From UBA1794 sp050946375 (lineage in GTDB: Bacteria > Bacteroidota > Bacteroidia > Bacteroidales > Bacteroidaceae): a stretch of DNA of 64,000 nt. The stretch's first letter is position 1; each line of letters starts with the position of its first letter. The notes below the pieces were generated by a model, which was not told where the DNA came from, searched no databases, and was given only the letters and a program-made list of their open reading frames with translations. Shown here piece by piece: positions 7,605 to 15,242 of the stretch. Location of the stretch: the NCBI GenBank assembly GCA_050946375.1, contig JBMNUT010000003.1, forward strand, positions 62,001-126,000, read 5' to 3'. A program made the position numbers and the translations under genes.

Positions 7605-9086
7605 ATGGCTACAGAACTGAAAAATCTCACCAAGCGGAGTGAGAATTATTCGCAGTGGTATAATGAATTGGTGGTAAAGGCCGACTTGGCGGAGCAGTCC
7701 GCCGTGCGCGGTTGCATGGTGATCAAACCGTACGGCTATGCCATTTGGGAAAAAATGCAGCGTCAGTTGGACGACATGTTCAAGGCTACGGGGCACGTGA
7801 ATGCCTACTTCCCGCTTTTGATTCCCAAGTCCTTCTTCAGCCGGGAAGCTGAACACGTGGAAGGTTTCGCCAAGGAATGCGCCGTCGTGACGCACTACCG
7901 TCTGAAAAAGTCGCCCGACGGAAACGGCGTGGTGGTAGACCCTGCGGCAAAACTGGAGGAAGAACTCATTATTCGTCCCACTTCGGAAACGATTATTTGG
8001 AACACTTATAAGAATTGGATTCACAGCTATCGCGATTTGCCCATCCTGTGTAACCAGTGGGCCAATGTACTGCGCTGGGAAATGCGTACGCGCCTCTTCC
8101 TGCGCACTGCCGAATTCCTCTGGCAGGAAGGCCATACGGCCCACGCCACCAGTGAGGAAGCCGAAGCCGAGGCACGCCGTATGCTGGACGTCTACGCCGA
8201 GTTTGCGGAGAAGTTCATGGCAATGCCCGTAATCCGCGGTGTGAAATCGGAAACGGAGCGTTTCGCCGGCGCACTGAATACCTACACGATCGAAGCAATG
8301 ATGCAGGATGGCAAGGCATTACAGAGCGGAACGAGCCACTTCCTCGGGCAGAATTTCGCAAAGGCTTTCGACGTTCAGTTCGTAGATAAAGACAATAAGC
8401 TCGACTATGTATGGGCAACTTCGTGGGGCGTATCGACTCGCCTGATGGGGGCCCTCATCATGACGCACAGCGACGACAACGGCTTGGTACTTCCCCCGCG
8501 CCTTGCGCCGATTCAGGTGGTGATTGTGCCGATTTACAAGAGCAAAGAGCAGCTTGCCGCTATCGATAAGCGCGTAGAGTCCCTCGTTGCAGAACTGAAG
8601 GGGCTGGGAATCTCAGTGAAGTACGACAACGCTGACAACAAACGCCCGGGCTTTAAGTTTGCCGACTATGAGCTGAAGGGAGTTCCCGTGCGCCTTGCGC
8701 TCGGAGGACGCGACCTGGAGAACGGTACCATCGAGCTGATGCGCCGTGATACGCTGGAGAAAGAGACATTGCCGATAGAGGGAATTGCCGCACACGTGCA
8801 GGCACTTCTGGAGGAGATGCAGGAGAATATCTACAAAAAGGCCGAGAAATTCCGCGACAGCATGATCAAAACAGCCGATACCTACGACGAGTTTAAAGAA
8901 AAGCTCGACGAAGGCGGCTTCATCCTTGCCCACTGGGACGGCACTCCGGAGACGGAAGCCCGCATTAAGGAAGAGACAAAGGCCACGATACGCTGCATCC
9001 CGTTCGGATTCCCCAAGGAGCCGGGCAAATGTGTGCTGACGGGACGTCCCTCGGCATGCCGTGTTTTGTTCGCCCGTTCCTATTAG
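7605..9086 (+). CDS. proS: Prolyl-tRNA synthetase, short archaeal/eukaryote-like form
   Basis: This 493-residue class II enzyme charges tRNA-Pro with proline. It shows motif 2 (LRWEMRTRLFLRTAEFLWQEGHTAH) and motif 3 (TSWGVSTRLMGALIMTHSDDNGLVLPPRLAP), then an anticodon-binding domain (about 290-380) and the C-terminal zinc-like domain of the short type (EGGFILAHWDG, IRCIPFG), ending SYSY-like in FARSY. It lacks the editing insertion found in the roughly 570-residue bacterial form. Genes of this type are usual in Bacteroides. It lies in a three-gene plus-strand unit between the small lipoprotein and an oxidoreductase gene 12 bases downstream. Confidence 0.97.
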   Translation: MATELKNLTKRSENYSQWYNELVVKADLAEQSAVRGCMVIKPYGYAIWEKMQRQLDDMFKATGHVNAYFPLLIPKSFFSREAEHVEGFAKECAVVTHYRLKKSPDGNGVVVDPAAKLEEELIIRPTSETIIWNTYKNWIHSYRDLPILCNQWANVLRWEMRTRLFLRTAEFLWQEGHTAHATSEEAEAEARRMLDVYAEFAEKFMAMPVIRGVKSETERFAGALNTYTIEAMMQDGKALQSGTSHFLGQNFAKAFDVQFVDKDNKLDYVWATSWGVSTRLMGALIMTHSDDNGLVLPPRLAPIQVVIVPIYKSKEQLAAIDKRVESLVAELKGLGISVKYDNADNKRPGFKFADYELKGVPVRLALGGRDLENGTIELMRRDTLEKETLPIEGIAAHVQALLEEMQENIYKKAEKFRDSMIKTADTYDEFKEKLDEGGFILAHWDGTPETEARIKEETKATIRCIPFGFPKEPGKCVLTGRPSACRVLFARSY

Positions 9087-9098
9087 TCGGAAAAGAAG

Positions 9099-10130
9099 AT
9101 GCAAGCATCCCCCATACGTTTTGCCGTCATCGGTCAAGGACACATAGGCAAACGCCACGCAGAGATGATACGCCGTAACCCGCAGGCGCAGCTGGTCTGC
9201 GTGTGCGACGTGCTCCCGCCGGAAGAAACGGGTACGGTTGGCATAAAGGAGGCCTATTATCGCTCGGCAGCCACCATGCTCGCTACGGAAGAGTTGGACG
9301 TGGTGTGCGTGTGCGTGCCTAACGGTTTGCATACTCACATGGCGCTTATGGCGCTCGATTCGGGCTGTCATGTCGTAATCGAGAAGCCTATGGCGCTCAC
9401 CACGCGCGACGCGGAGCGAATCATACAGCGCGCCATCGAGCGCGAGCGGCATGTATTTTGTGTCATGCAGAACCGTTATTCGCCTCCCTCCGTATGGTTG
9501 AAGGAAGTGGTGCAGAGCGGGAAGCTCGGGCATATCTATCTTGTGCAGCTTAATTGCCTGTGGAATCGCGACGCGCGCTACTACAAGGCGGACGGATGGC
9601 ATGGGACAAAGGATATGGACGGGGGCACTTTGTTCACCCAGTTCTCTCATTTTGTGGATATCATGTACTGGCTCTTCGGAGACATTGACGATATTCAGGC
9701 AAACTTGAAGGACTTCAACCATCAGGAGTTGACCGATTTTGAAGACAGCGGCATCGTCACGTTCCGTTTCAAGGAACATGGCGACGCATGTGGCGTGCTT
9801 ACTTTCTCGACCGCGGTGTGGGACTGCAATTTGGAGAGCAGCCTGACCATTGTGGCCGAGCGTGGTTCGGTAAAAGTGTCGGGGCAATACATGAATGAAG
9901 TGGTGTATTGCCATATTGCCGACTACGAAATGCCCCAACTCGCACCGTCGAATCCGCCGAATGACTATGGCGCTTACAAAGGTTCGGCACAGAATCATCA
10001 TTATGTCATCCAGAACGTCGTCGATGTGCTGACGAAAGGCGCTGATATCACTACCAATGCCTACGACGGGCTGCGGGTCGTGAACATAATCGAGCGCATT
10101 TATGCTTCGGCCGGCAAGACGGGCGGATGA
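9099..10130 (+). CDS. Gfo/Idh/MocA family sugar oxidoreductase
   Basis: This 343-residue protein has an N-terminal Rossmann fold (FAVIGQGHIGKRHAEMI, residues 8-24) for NAD(P) and the family motif EKP (VIEKPMALTTRDAE), followed by the C-terminal substrate domain. Hallmarks such as GGTLFTQFSHFVDIMYWLFG and WDCNLESSLTIVAERGSVKVSGQYMNEV resemble WlbA/WbpB-type UDP-N-acetylglucosaminuronate 3-dehydrogenases used in surface sugar synthesis. It starts 12 bases after proS and its end faces the convergent AlaX-like gene only 11 bases away. Substrate is inferred weakly; other sugar or inositol dehydrogenases share this fold. Confidence 0.88.
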   Translation: MQASPIRFAVIGQGHIGKRHAEMIRRNPQAQLVCVCDVLPPEETGTVGIKEAYYRSAATMLATEELDVVCVCVPNGLHTHMALMALDSGCHVVIEKPMALTTRDAERIIQRAIERERHVFCVMQNRYSPPSVWLKEVVQSGKLGHIYLVQLNCLWNRDARYYKADGWHGTKDMDGGTLFTQFSHFVDIMYWLFGDIDDIQANLKDFNHQELTDFEDSGIVTFRFKEHGDACGVLTFSTAVWDCNLESSLTIVAERGSVKVSGQYMNEVVYCHIADYEMPQLAPSNPPNDYGAYKGSAQNHHYVIQNVVDVLTKGADITTNAYDGLRVVNIIERIYASAGKTGG

Positions 10131-10141
10131 AATGGAGGTGG

Positions 10142-10609
10142 TTACTCTAACTTGAAGCGGATGCGCAGCCGTCCGTTTTCGTAGGAGCTGGACGAGATTT
10201 TGAAGTGCCCGATTTCGGCAGTATGCGTGACATGCTGGCCGATGCAGAGGCATTCGTCGTAGTCGCCTATGCTCACTACGCGTACCTGCTCGGGCGGAAC
10301 TTCGTCTTGGGGGAGCCGTTTCAGGTCGAAGCGTTTGGCCGCTTCGGCAAGGGGCAGGTAGCTCATGCGGACGGCGAGGTCGCGGCTGATGACTTCGTTT
10401 ACTTCATTTTCCAGCGCCTGCAGCTCTTCTGCTGTCGGGGCTTGCGGAAGCAGGTAATCCAGTTTGCTTTTTTTCCGCTCGATGTGCGCTTCTACGGAGC
10501 GGCCGCAGCCGAAGCGGCGTATCATGGCCTGGTTTACGATATGTTCGCACGTATGCATCGGGGCTATCGCCGTGTCTTGCGCTTTTGCGCTGAGGTGGGT
10601 GGTTTCCAT
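10142..10609 (-). CDS. AlaX-like alanyl-tRNA editing domain protein
   Basis: The product, about 155 residues from the chosen ATG at 10609, resembles stand-alone relatives of the alanyl-tRNA synthetase editing domain, which hydrolyse mischarged tRNA-Ala. A HxxxH zinc pair is visible in MHTCEHIVNQA and a second metal half-site in CIGQHVTHTAEIGH. A longer frame begins at 10642 with ATGGCGACGC, but those bases belong to an interspersed repeat copy (10625-10696), so the inner start is preferred. It is convergent with the Gfo/Idh gene. Which mischarged amino acid it clears cannot be told. Confidence 0.75.
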   Translation of the reverse strand: METTHLSAKAQDTAIAPMHTCEHIVNQAMIRRFGCGRSVEAHIERKKSKLDYLLPQAPTAEELQALENEVNEVISRDLAVRMSYLPLAEAAKRFDLKRLPQDEVPPEQVRVVSIGDYDECLCIGQHVTHTAEIGHFKISSSSYENGRLRIRFKLE

Positions 10610-10624
10610 TGTGATAAGACTTTT

Positions 10625-10696
10625 ATGAAAAAGCGTCGCCATTTTTAGAAGAAAGTGGCGGCGCTTTTGGGTTATAGTGGCAGTGCTTTTTGCTCT
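10625..10696. repeat. Interspersed repeat, copy cluster 3
   Basis: GAAAAAGCGTCGCCATTTTT, then AAAGTGGCGGCGCTTTT, then AGTGGCAGTGCTTTTTGC. The first two form an imperfect inverted pair (GCGTCGCC with GGCGGCGC). It lies between the AlaX-like gene start and the 3' end of the thioredoxin-like gene. Confidence 0.55.
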
Positions 10697-10759
10697 TTGT
10701 CCTACCTATATTATATAGGGGTGTATTCTCTTTTGGCCTTAAGTCTTCAGGGAGAGGGC

Positions 10760-11860
10760 TTACTCGGAAAAGGCGTCTACCTCCATCTGTATGTGGAATA
10801 CGCTTTGCGAGCCTATGTTCCGCTGCTGTTTGAGATAGCCGGTTTGCTGGAAGCTAATCTTGTTGTCCCGGCTTTTTATCTTGAAAGAGAATTTTCCCTT
10901 ATCGTCTGTTTGGGTAGCGGCCATGATTCTTCCGTTTTCGTCCACTTCCGTAACGTTTGCATGCTTCAGCGGTTTTCCGTCGGTGTCGTATACTGTTCCG
11001 CGGATGAGTATGTCTTCTCCCTCAGCTTCCATGGCCGGGCGGGCGAAGGAGCCGATGAGGCTGGGGTGGATGCCCATGCAGATGCTTTCTACGATGCCTT
11101 GCGCATTGACCAGATAGCACGTGGGGGTAGTCTGTGCTCCGTACCTTATTTTCATGGGACTGTGGTCGCCCTTCAGGTCGGAGACGATGGGGAAGCGCAC
11201 TTCGGGGTAGGTCTTGCGTATTTCGGCCAGCATCTCCGGCGTGGTAGTCTTGGAATAATAGATAATGTCGAAGTCCTCGCGGCTCGTTTCGTCGTAGAGC
11301 CGGTTGAGAAAGTCGCGCCCGTCGCTGCCCATGCAGTCGAGTCCGTCGTAAATGATGAGCAGCTTCTTGTTCATCGTCTCGCTCCAGTCAAAGGGGGTGC
11401 CGTCGTCTTTGGTGCAGGCGAAGTAATAAACCCGTCCGCCCTCAGCCACTTGGGGGTAGTCGATGTGCATGCGCAGGCTCTGCCCGTAGGGGGAGTTCTG
11501 CATTTCCTTGGGCAGCGAGGTGAGAATCTGCTGCAGGGTATCTTTCCCGATGTTTGTCCGCACCATGAAGAGGCGTTGCAGTCCGCTGGGCACGGAGGCG
11601 TATTCCATGGCGAGTTGCCTGTTTTTCAGCAGTGCGGCCGAGAGTAGTTGTTGCCTTTCCTGCTGGATTTCTTCAGCTCGGGCAGGGGTTTGGTTGCCCA
11701 GTTGCACGAGCGAGTCGTCTTTCTGCTGGTACGTTTGCCAAAGGAGCGTGTCCTTTTTCAAATAAGCCTCTTCGGTTTTGGCCGTTTGCGCAGGCACTTT
11801 TGCGAAAAAGGCGAGGGCAAATAAAAGGAAGGAGAAGGTCTTAATCCATTTCATAGGCAT
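10760..11860 (-). CDS. Secreted thioredoxin-like protein with C-terminal carboxypeptidase-regulatory-like domain
   Basis: The 366-residue product has a signal peptide (residues 1-24, ending FFAKVPAQ), a helical charged region, and a thioredoxin-like fold at about 160-270 (KKLLIIYDGLDCMGSDGRDFLNRLYDE, DFDIIYYSKTTTPEMLAEIRKTYPEVRFPIVSD, QTTPTCYLVNAQGIV). The position of the redox pair has only one cysteine (DGLDCMG), so disulfide exchange by a CXXC motif is not possible. Residues 285-360 (ILIRGTVYDTDGKPLKHANVTEVDENG) form a carboxypeptidase D regulatory-like beta sandwich, common on Bacteroidetes surface proteins. Role unknown; export to periplasm or envelope is likely. A TACCTTTG box lies 43 bases upstream. 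Confidence 0.75.
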   Translation of the reverse strand: MPMKWIKTFSFLLFALAFFAKVPAQTAKTEEAYLKKDTLLWQTYQQKDDSLVQLGNQTPARAEEIQQERQQLLSAALLKNRQLAMEYASVPSGLQRLFMVRTNIGKDTLQQILTSLPKEMQNSPYGQSLRMHIDYPQVAEGGRVYYFACTKDDGTPFDWSETMNKKLLIIYDGLDCMGSDGRDFLNRLYDETSREDFDIIYYSKTTTPEMLAEIRKTYPEVRFPIVSDLKGDHSPMKIRYGAQTTPTCYLVNAQGIVESICMGIHPSLIGSFARPAMEAEGEDILIRGTVYDTDGKPLKHANVTEVDENGRIMAATQTDDKGKFSFKIKSRDNKISFQQTGYLKQQRNIGSQSVFHIQMEVDAFSE

Positions 11861-11903
11861 AGATTTTTTATAAAAACCGATGATTTTTGTTTTCTGATGA
11901 AGG

Positions 11904-11911
11904 CAAAGGTA
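11904..11911 (-). promoter_or_regulatory. -7 box for the thioredoxin-like gene
   Basis: TACCTTTG on the minus strand, 43 bases before the ATG. No convincing -33 element. Confidence 0.45.
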
Positions 11912-12050
11912 AAGAAAGTTCTGTTTAGTCCATGCGGATGGCCCGAGATTTTCCGTGATTTATGTCGCGGTTCGGACGAAAAGGCAGTCGTTTGGAGCAT
12001 AAATGGCCATATTTCTGCCGTTTTAGCAGTAGATTTCTCCGAAAAGCGTC

Positions 12051-12066
12051 TGGCACGCTTCTTGCA
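12051..12066 (+). promoter_or_regulatory. Sigma-54 promoter of the small heat-shock gene
   Basis: TGGCACG at 12051-12057, four bases, TTGCA at 12062-12066 is an exact match to the RpoN -24/-12 consensus, with exactly ten bases between GG and GC. Transcription would start near 12078, about 80 bases before the start codon. Sigma-54 promoters need an AAA+ activator; the dyads CCAT-gcgg-ATGG (11929-11940) and CTGC-N7-GCAG (12016-12030) upstream are possible binding sites, which is speculative. Confidence 0.85.
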
Positions 12067-12159
12067 TTACTCTATGTGAGTTTGCTTGAAAAAGCAGGCA
12101 GGCTCAAAGAAACAAATTAAGAAAAACAAGAAAGAATAGATAAAATGGAGGAATTGATT

Positions 12160-12600
12160 ATGACACCTGCAAGAAAAAATCAAAGTTGGTTACCCGATGT
12201 ATTTAACGATTTGTTTGATACGAACTGGATGCCGCGCGTAAGCGCTACCGCCCCTGCGGTAAATGTGATTGAGACTCCTACCGACTACAAGGTAGAGTTG
12301 GCAGCTCCGGGTTATACGAAAGATGACTTCGGCATCAAGATTGATGAAGACAACAACTTGATCATCTCGATGGAGAAGAAAGAGGAAAAGAAGGAAGACA
12401 ACAACGAGAAGAAAGAAGAAATGCGCTACTTGCGTCGCGAGTTCTCCTACAGTAAATATCAACAGGCTATGATTTTGCCTGACGATGTGCAGAAGGATAA
12501 GATTTCGGCCAAGGTAGAACACGGAGTTCTGACCGTTGTACTCCCGAAACAAAGCCCGGAAGACAAGAAGAAAGCAGAACAACAAATCGAAATTCTTTAA
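12160..12600 (+). CDS. Small heat-shock protein, Hsp20/alpha-crystallin family
   Basis: This holdase chaperone, 146 residues, binds unfolding proteins in the cytoplasm. The alpha-crystallin domain runs from about 35 to 130 (VNVIETPTDYKVELAAPGYTKDDFGIKIDEDNNLIISMEKK ... FSYSKYQQAMILPDDVQKDKISAKVEHGVLTVVLPK). The loop between two strands carries a very charged stretch (KKEEKKEDNNEKKEE, about residues 68-82). An ATG at 12145 is in frame, but its following GGAGGA is a ribosome site at ideal distance from the ATG at 12160, so the latter is chosen. A perfect sigma-54 promoter lies upstream and a strong terminator at 12641 downstream; the gene is monocistronic. Confidence 0.95.
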   Translation: MTPARKNQSWLPDVFNDLFDTNWMPRVSATAPAVNVIETPTDYKVELAAPGYTKDDFGIKIDEDNNLIISMEKKEEKKEDNNEKKEEMRYLRREFSYSKYQQAMILPDDVQKDKISAKVEHGVLTVVLPKQSPEDKKKAEQQIEIL

Positions 12601-12640
12601 TTTCAGTTTGCTTCCTGCGGAAGAATAAGAATTAACCACG

Positions 12641-12684
12641 ATGGAGACAGCGTCTGTCCTGCAGATGCTGCCTCCATTTTTTTT
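12641..12684 (+). terminator. Terminator of the small heat-shock gene
   Basis: ATGGAGACAGC at 12641-12651 pairs imperfectly with GCTGCCTCCAT ending at 12677, followed by a run of T to 12684. Confidence 0.85.
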
Positions 12685-12806
12685 GTGGTTACTTTCCGTA
12701 TGCCCTATACCTTATTTATATAATATCTCTGTGCGGCGGAGTTCGGGAGTAGGGGGAAAGCGGTGTCCGGGCCGTAGTTTGGCTCGAATGTTCTAAGCCT
12801 TTTGGC

Positions 12807-12850
12807 AAAAAGCCTTGCATGAATTTCAGATTTCCTGCAAGGCTTTTTTT
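12807..12850 (+). repeat. Interspersed repeat, copy 4, terminator-like
   Basis: AAAAAGCCTTGCA at 12807-12819 pairs with TGCAAGGCTTTTT from 12836, and T continues to 12850. A neighbouring half unit (TCTAAGCCTTTTGG) precedes it. It has the form of a terminator but follows one already present at 12641. The 12601-13022 gap also holds the operon promoter at 12955-12987 and nothing else recognisable. Confidence 0.65.
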
Positions 12851-12954
12851 CGTTTCCTTTGCTGCTTTTCTCGGCAACTTTACTTGCCATTGCTCTCCGG
12901 AACTTGATATTTGTAGGTAAAAATGCCAGTTTTGCGAAAAAAAGTACAGTAGGA

Positions 12955-12987
12955 TTGTAGGAAAAACAAAAATTGGCAGTATCTTTG
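12955..12987 (+). promoter_or_regulatory. Promoter of the aromatic amino acid operon
   Basis: TTG at 12955-12957 and TATCTTTG at 12980-12987 with 22 bases between, a slightly long spacing for the Bacteroides consensus. Transcription would start near 12994, about 29 bases before the leader peptide start. Confidence 0.7.
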
Positions 12988-13022
12988 TGGCCGTAAAAAA
13001 CAACCAAAGACTTGAGTTTACA

Positions 13023-13106
13023 ATGATGACGTTTGTATTCGCATACTTTTTCTTTTATTACTTTTACTTTAGCAGACAAGTAAGAGCAGGATTTTGTGTG
13101 CGGTAA
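13023..13106 (+). CDS. Phe/Tyr-rich leader peptide of the pheA operon
   Basis: A 27-codon frame starts at ATG ATG and ends in TAA. Residues 4-16 read FVFAYFFFYYFYF: seven Phe and four Tyr among 13, with one more Phe at position 24. It lies between the operon promoter and a terminator, just before prephenate dehydratase, exactly where an attenuation leader is expected. Ribosomes stalling at Phe or Tyr codons when the charged tRNAs are scarce would report the need for the operon. It has no close Shine-Dalgarno site, as is usual here. The identification rests on composition and position; no homologue was compared. Confidence 0.88.
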   Translation: MMTFVFAYFFFYYFYFSRQVRAGFCVR

Positions 13107-13176
13107 GAAGCGTCAGACAAACAGAATAACTGAAAAAAACAAGTCCTGCTCTTGAAAGAGCGGGACTTGTTTTTTT
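13082..13176 (+). promoter_or_regulatory. Transcription attenuator of the Phe/Tyr operon (terminator and antiterminator)
   Basis: The terminator stem is AACAAGTCCTGCTCT (13138-13152) with AGAGCGGGACTTGTT (13157-13171) and a T run to 13176. The competing strand AAGAGCAGGA at 13082-13091, inside the last leader codons, is perfectly complementary to TCCTGCTCTT (13144-13153), and a further GTT-like extension adds pairs. A ribosome stalled in the Phe/Tyr codons leaves 13082-13091 free to form the antiterminator; a ribosome reaching the stop at 13104 would disturb that strand and let the terminator form. The mechanism is inferred from the classic his/phe/trp leaders. Confidence 0.88.
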
Positions 13177-13200
13177 GTATAGAGATAAAACGCAAAACTA

Positions 13201-14046
13201 ATGAAAAAAGTAGCCATTCAAGGTACGTACGGTTCCTATCATGACATTGCAGCTCACCAGTATTTCCAAGGTGAGGAGATTGAGTTGATTTGTTGCGACC
13301 ATTTTCAGGACATCTTCCGCGTAATGAAGGAAGACAGTACCGTCATCGGTATGTTGGCCATAGAGAATACGATAGCCGGCAGCCTGTTGCAGAACAATGA
13401 ACTGATTCGTTTGAATCCCGTGAAGATAGTCGGTGAATACAAGCTGCGCATCAGTCACAGTCTTGTCTGCCTTCCGGACGAAGGTTGGGAGGACTTGCAC
13501 GAAGTCAATTCCCACCCGATTGCACTGATGCAGTGCCGTGAGTTTCTCAATGCCCATCCCCAGCTGAAAGTAGTCGAGGGAGTCGATACGGCTCTCTCTG
13601 CCCAGAGAATCAAAGAGCAGAACCTTCGCGGCCATGCCGCCATCTGTTCGGCTTATGCGGCGGAGATGTACGGTATGAAAGTACTGGAGCAGGGAATCGA
13701 GACGAATAAGCATAATTTCACGCGCTTCCTGGTTGTGGCCGACTCGTGGGAGGCCGACAAGCAGAAGGTAGAGCCGGTGAACAAGGCCAGCATCGTGTTT
13801 GCCGTGCAGCACCGTGTGGGATGCCTTTCGCAAGTGCTCGCCATTTTGTCCTTCTACGAAGTGAATTTGACCAAGATACAGTCGCTTCCCATCATCGGAC
13901 GCGAGTGGGAATATATGTTCTACGTCGATCTTGCCTTCGAGAACTACTTGAGTTATCGGCAAGGGCTTGATGCCATCAGCCCGCTGACGCGTGAATTGAA
14001 AATATTAGGTGAATATGCAGAAGGAAGAGCCAATGTCAAAGATTGA
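13201..14046 (+). CDS. pheA: Prephenate dehydratase
   Basis: This 281-residue enzyme converts prephenate to phenylpyruvate, the committed step to phenylalanine. The PDT domain (1-180) has YGSYHDIAAHQYF, AIENTIAGSLLQNN and the catalytic NFTRF motif. An ACT domain (about 195-281) follows for feedback control, but the usual GALV and ESRP Phe-binding motifs appear as GCLS and QSLP (RVGCLSQVLAILSFYEVNLTKIQSLPIIG), so binding may differ. No chorismate mutase is fused here; that activity is on the third gene of the operon. It lies 24 bases after the attenuator's T run and overlaps the aminotransferase gene by 14 bases. Confidence 0.96.
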   Translation: MKKVAIQGTYGSYHDIAAHQYFQGEEIELICCDHFQDIFRVMKEDSTVIGMLAIENTIAGSLLQNNELIRLNPVKIVGEYKLRISHSLVCLPDEGWEDLHEVNSHPIALMQCREFLNAHPQLKVVEGVDTALSAQRIKEQNLRGHAAICSAYAAEMYGMKVLEQGIETNKHNFTRFLVVADSWEADKQKVEPVNKASIVFAVQHRVGCLSQVLAILSFYEVNLTKIQSLPIIGREWEYMFYVDLAFENYLSYRQGLDAISPLTRELKILGEYAEGRANVKD

Positions 14047-15217
14047 GTTCGCCCCGGCCGACCGTTTGTCGACCGTGCAGGAGTATTATTTCTCCCGTAA
14101 GTTGAAAGAAGTAGCCCGCATGAATGCGGAAGGTTACGATGTGATTAACTTGGGAATCGGCAGTCCCGACCGTCCGCCCTCCCGCGAAATGCGCGAGGTC
14201 ATGTGCCAGGAGACGATGAAAGACAACACCCACGGCTATCAACCCTATACGGGAATTCCCGAACTGCGGCGCGCATTTGCCCAGTGGTACCGCCAGTGGT
14301 ATGGCGTGGAGCTTGACCCGGCTACCGAAATACAGCCCCTTATTGGCAGTAAGGAAGGTATTCTGCACATTACGCTGGCACTTGTTAATCCGGGCGAGGA
14401 AGTTTTGGTGCCCGACCCGGGCTATCCGGCTTATTCTGCCTTGAGTTCTCTGCTGGGCGCCAAGGTTCGTACCTATAACTTGAAGGAAGAAAACGATTGG
14501 TTCCCCGACTTTGACGAATTGGAGCAGATGGATTTGTCACGCGTGAAGCTGATGTGGACAAATTATCCCCAGATGCCTACAGGAGCCGATGCTACTCCGG
14601 AATTATACGAGAGACTTGTAGCATTTGCGCGGGCACATCATCTGATTATCGTCAATGATTGTCCTTACAGCTTTATACTTACCGAGCGTCCGCTCAGCAT
14701 ATTGTCCGTACCGGGAGCCAAAGATTGCTGCATCGAGCTGAACTCCATGAGCAAAGCCCATAACATGCCGGGCTGGCGCGTAGGCATGCTGGCCTCAAAC
14801 AAGGACTTTGTGAACTGGATCCTGAAGGTGAAAAGCAATATCGACTCCGGAACTTTCCGCCCGATGCAGCTGGCTGCGGCAAAGGCGCTGGAAGCTGGCG
14901 AAGAGTGGTATGCCGAAAATAATAAGAACTATGCTTCGCGTCGTGTTCTGGCCGGGAAAATGATGGATCTCATGGGCTGCAGCTATTCTCCCAAGCAGGT
15001 CGGCATGTTTTTATGGGGGCGTATTCCGGAGAGTTATGCCTCGGTTGAAGATTTGACGGAGCGGGTTCTGAAAGAGGCACGGGTCTTTATTGCTCCCGGC
15101 ATGATTTTCGGTAAGAATGGCGCCCGCTATGTGCGGATTTCGCTATGTTGCCCCGAGGAAAAACTTCAGGAAGCCTTGCGCCGCATGCAGGCAGTTTTCG
15201 GTAAAACTACAAATTAG
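14033..15217 (+). CDS. PLP-dependent aminotransferase class I/II, probably aromatic amino acid transaminase
   Basis: About 394 residues, fold type I. The PLP lysine lies in NSMSKAHNMPGWRVG, and the fold motifs INLGIGSPD, PDPGYPAYSAL and WTNYPQMPTGA are visible. It resembles the LL-diaminopimelate/aspartate aminotransferase branch, but lying between pheA and DAHP synthase it most probably converts phenylpyruvate and 4-hydroxyphenylpyruvate to Phe and Tyr. The start at 14033 is chosen because AAGGAAGAG lies just ahead; it overlaps the end of pheA by 14 bases, suggesting translational coupling. A genuine dapL is found separately at 58886, which supports a different role here. Confidence 0.9.
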   Translation: MSKIEFAPADRLSTVQEYYFSRKLKEVARMNAEGYDVINLGIGSPDRPPSREMREVMCQETMKDNTHGYQPYTGIPELRRAFAQWYRQWYGVELDPATEIQPLIGSKEGILHITLALVNPGEEVLVPDPGYPAYSALSSLLGAKVRTYNLKEENDWFPDFDELEQMDLSRVKLMWTNYPQMPTGADATPELYERLVAFARAHHLIIVNDCPYSFILTERPLSILSVPGAKDCCIELNSMSKAHNMPGWRVGMLASNKDFVNWILKVKSNIDSGTFRPMQLAAAKALEAGEEWYAENNKNYASRRVLAGKMMDLMGCSYSPKQVGMFLWGRIPESYASVEDLTERVLKEARVFIAPGMIFGKNGARYVRISLCCPEEKLQEALRRMQAVFGKTTN

Positions 15218-15242
15218 AAACAGAACAATACAAATACGATTT

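Noticed and set aside
12145..12159. Start of the small heat-shock gene at the first ATG
   Set aside because: Those codons contain GGAGGA, which is at ideal distance from the in-frame ATG at 12160.
14033..15217. A second LL-diaminopimelate aminotransferase
   Set aside because: The protein shares the fold branch, but its place in the Phe/Tyr operon and the presence of a true dapL at 58886 favour aromatic transamination.
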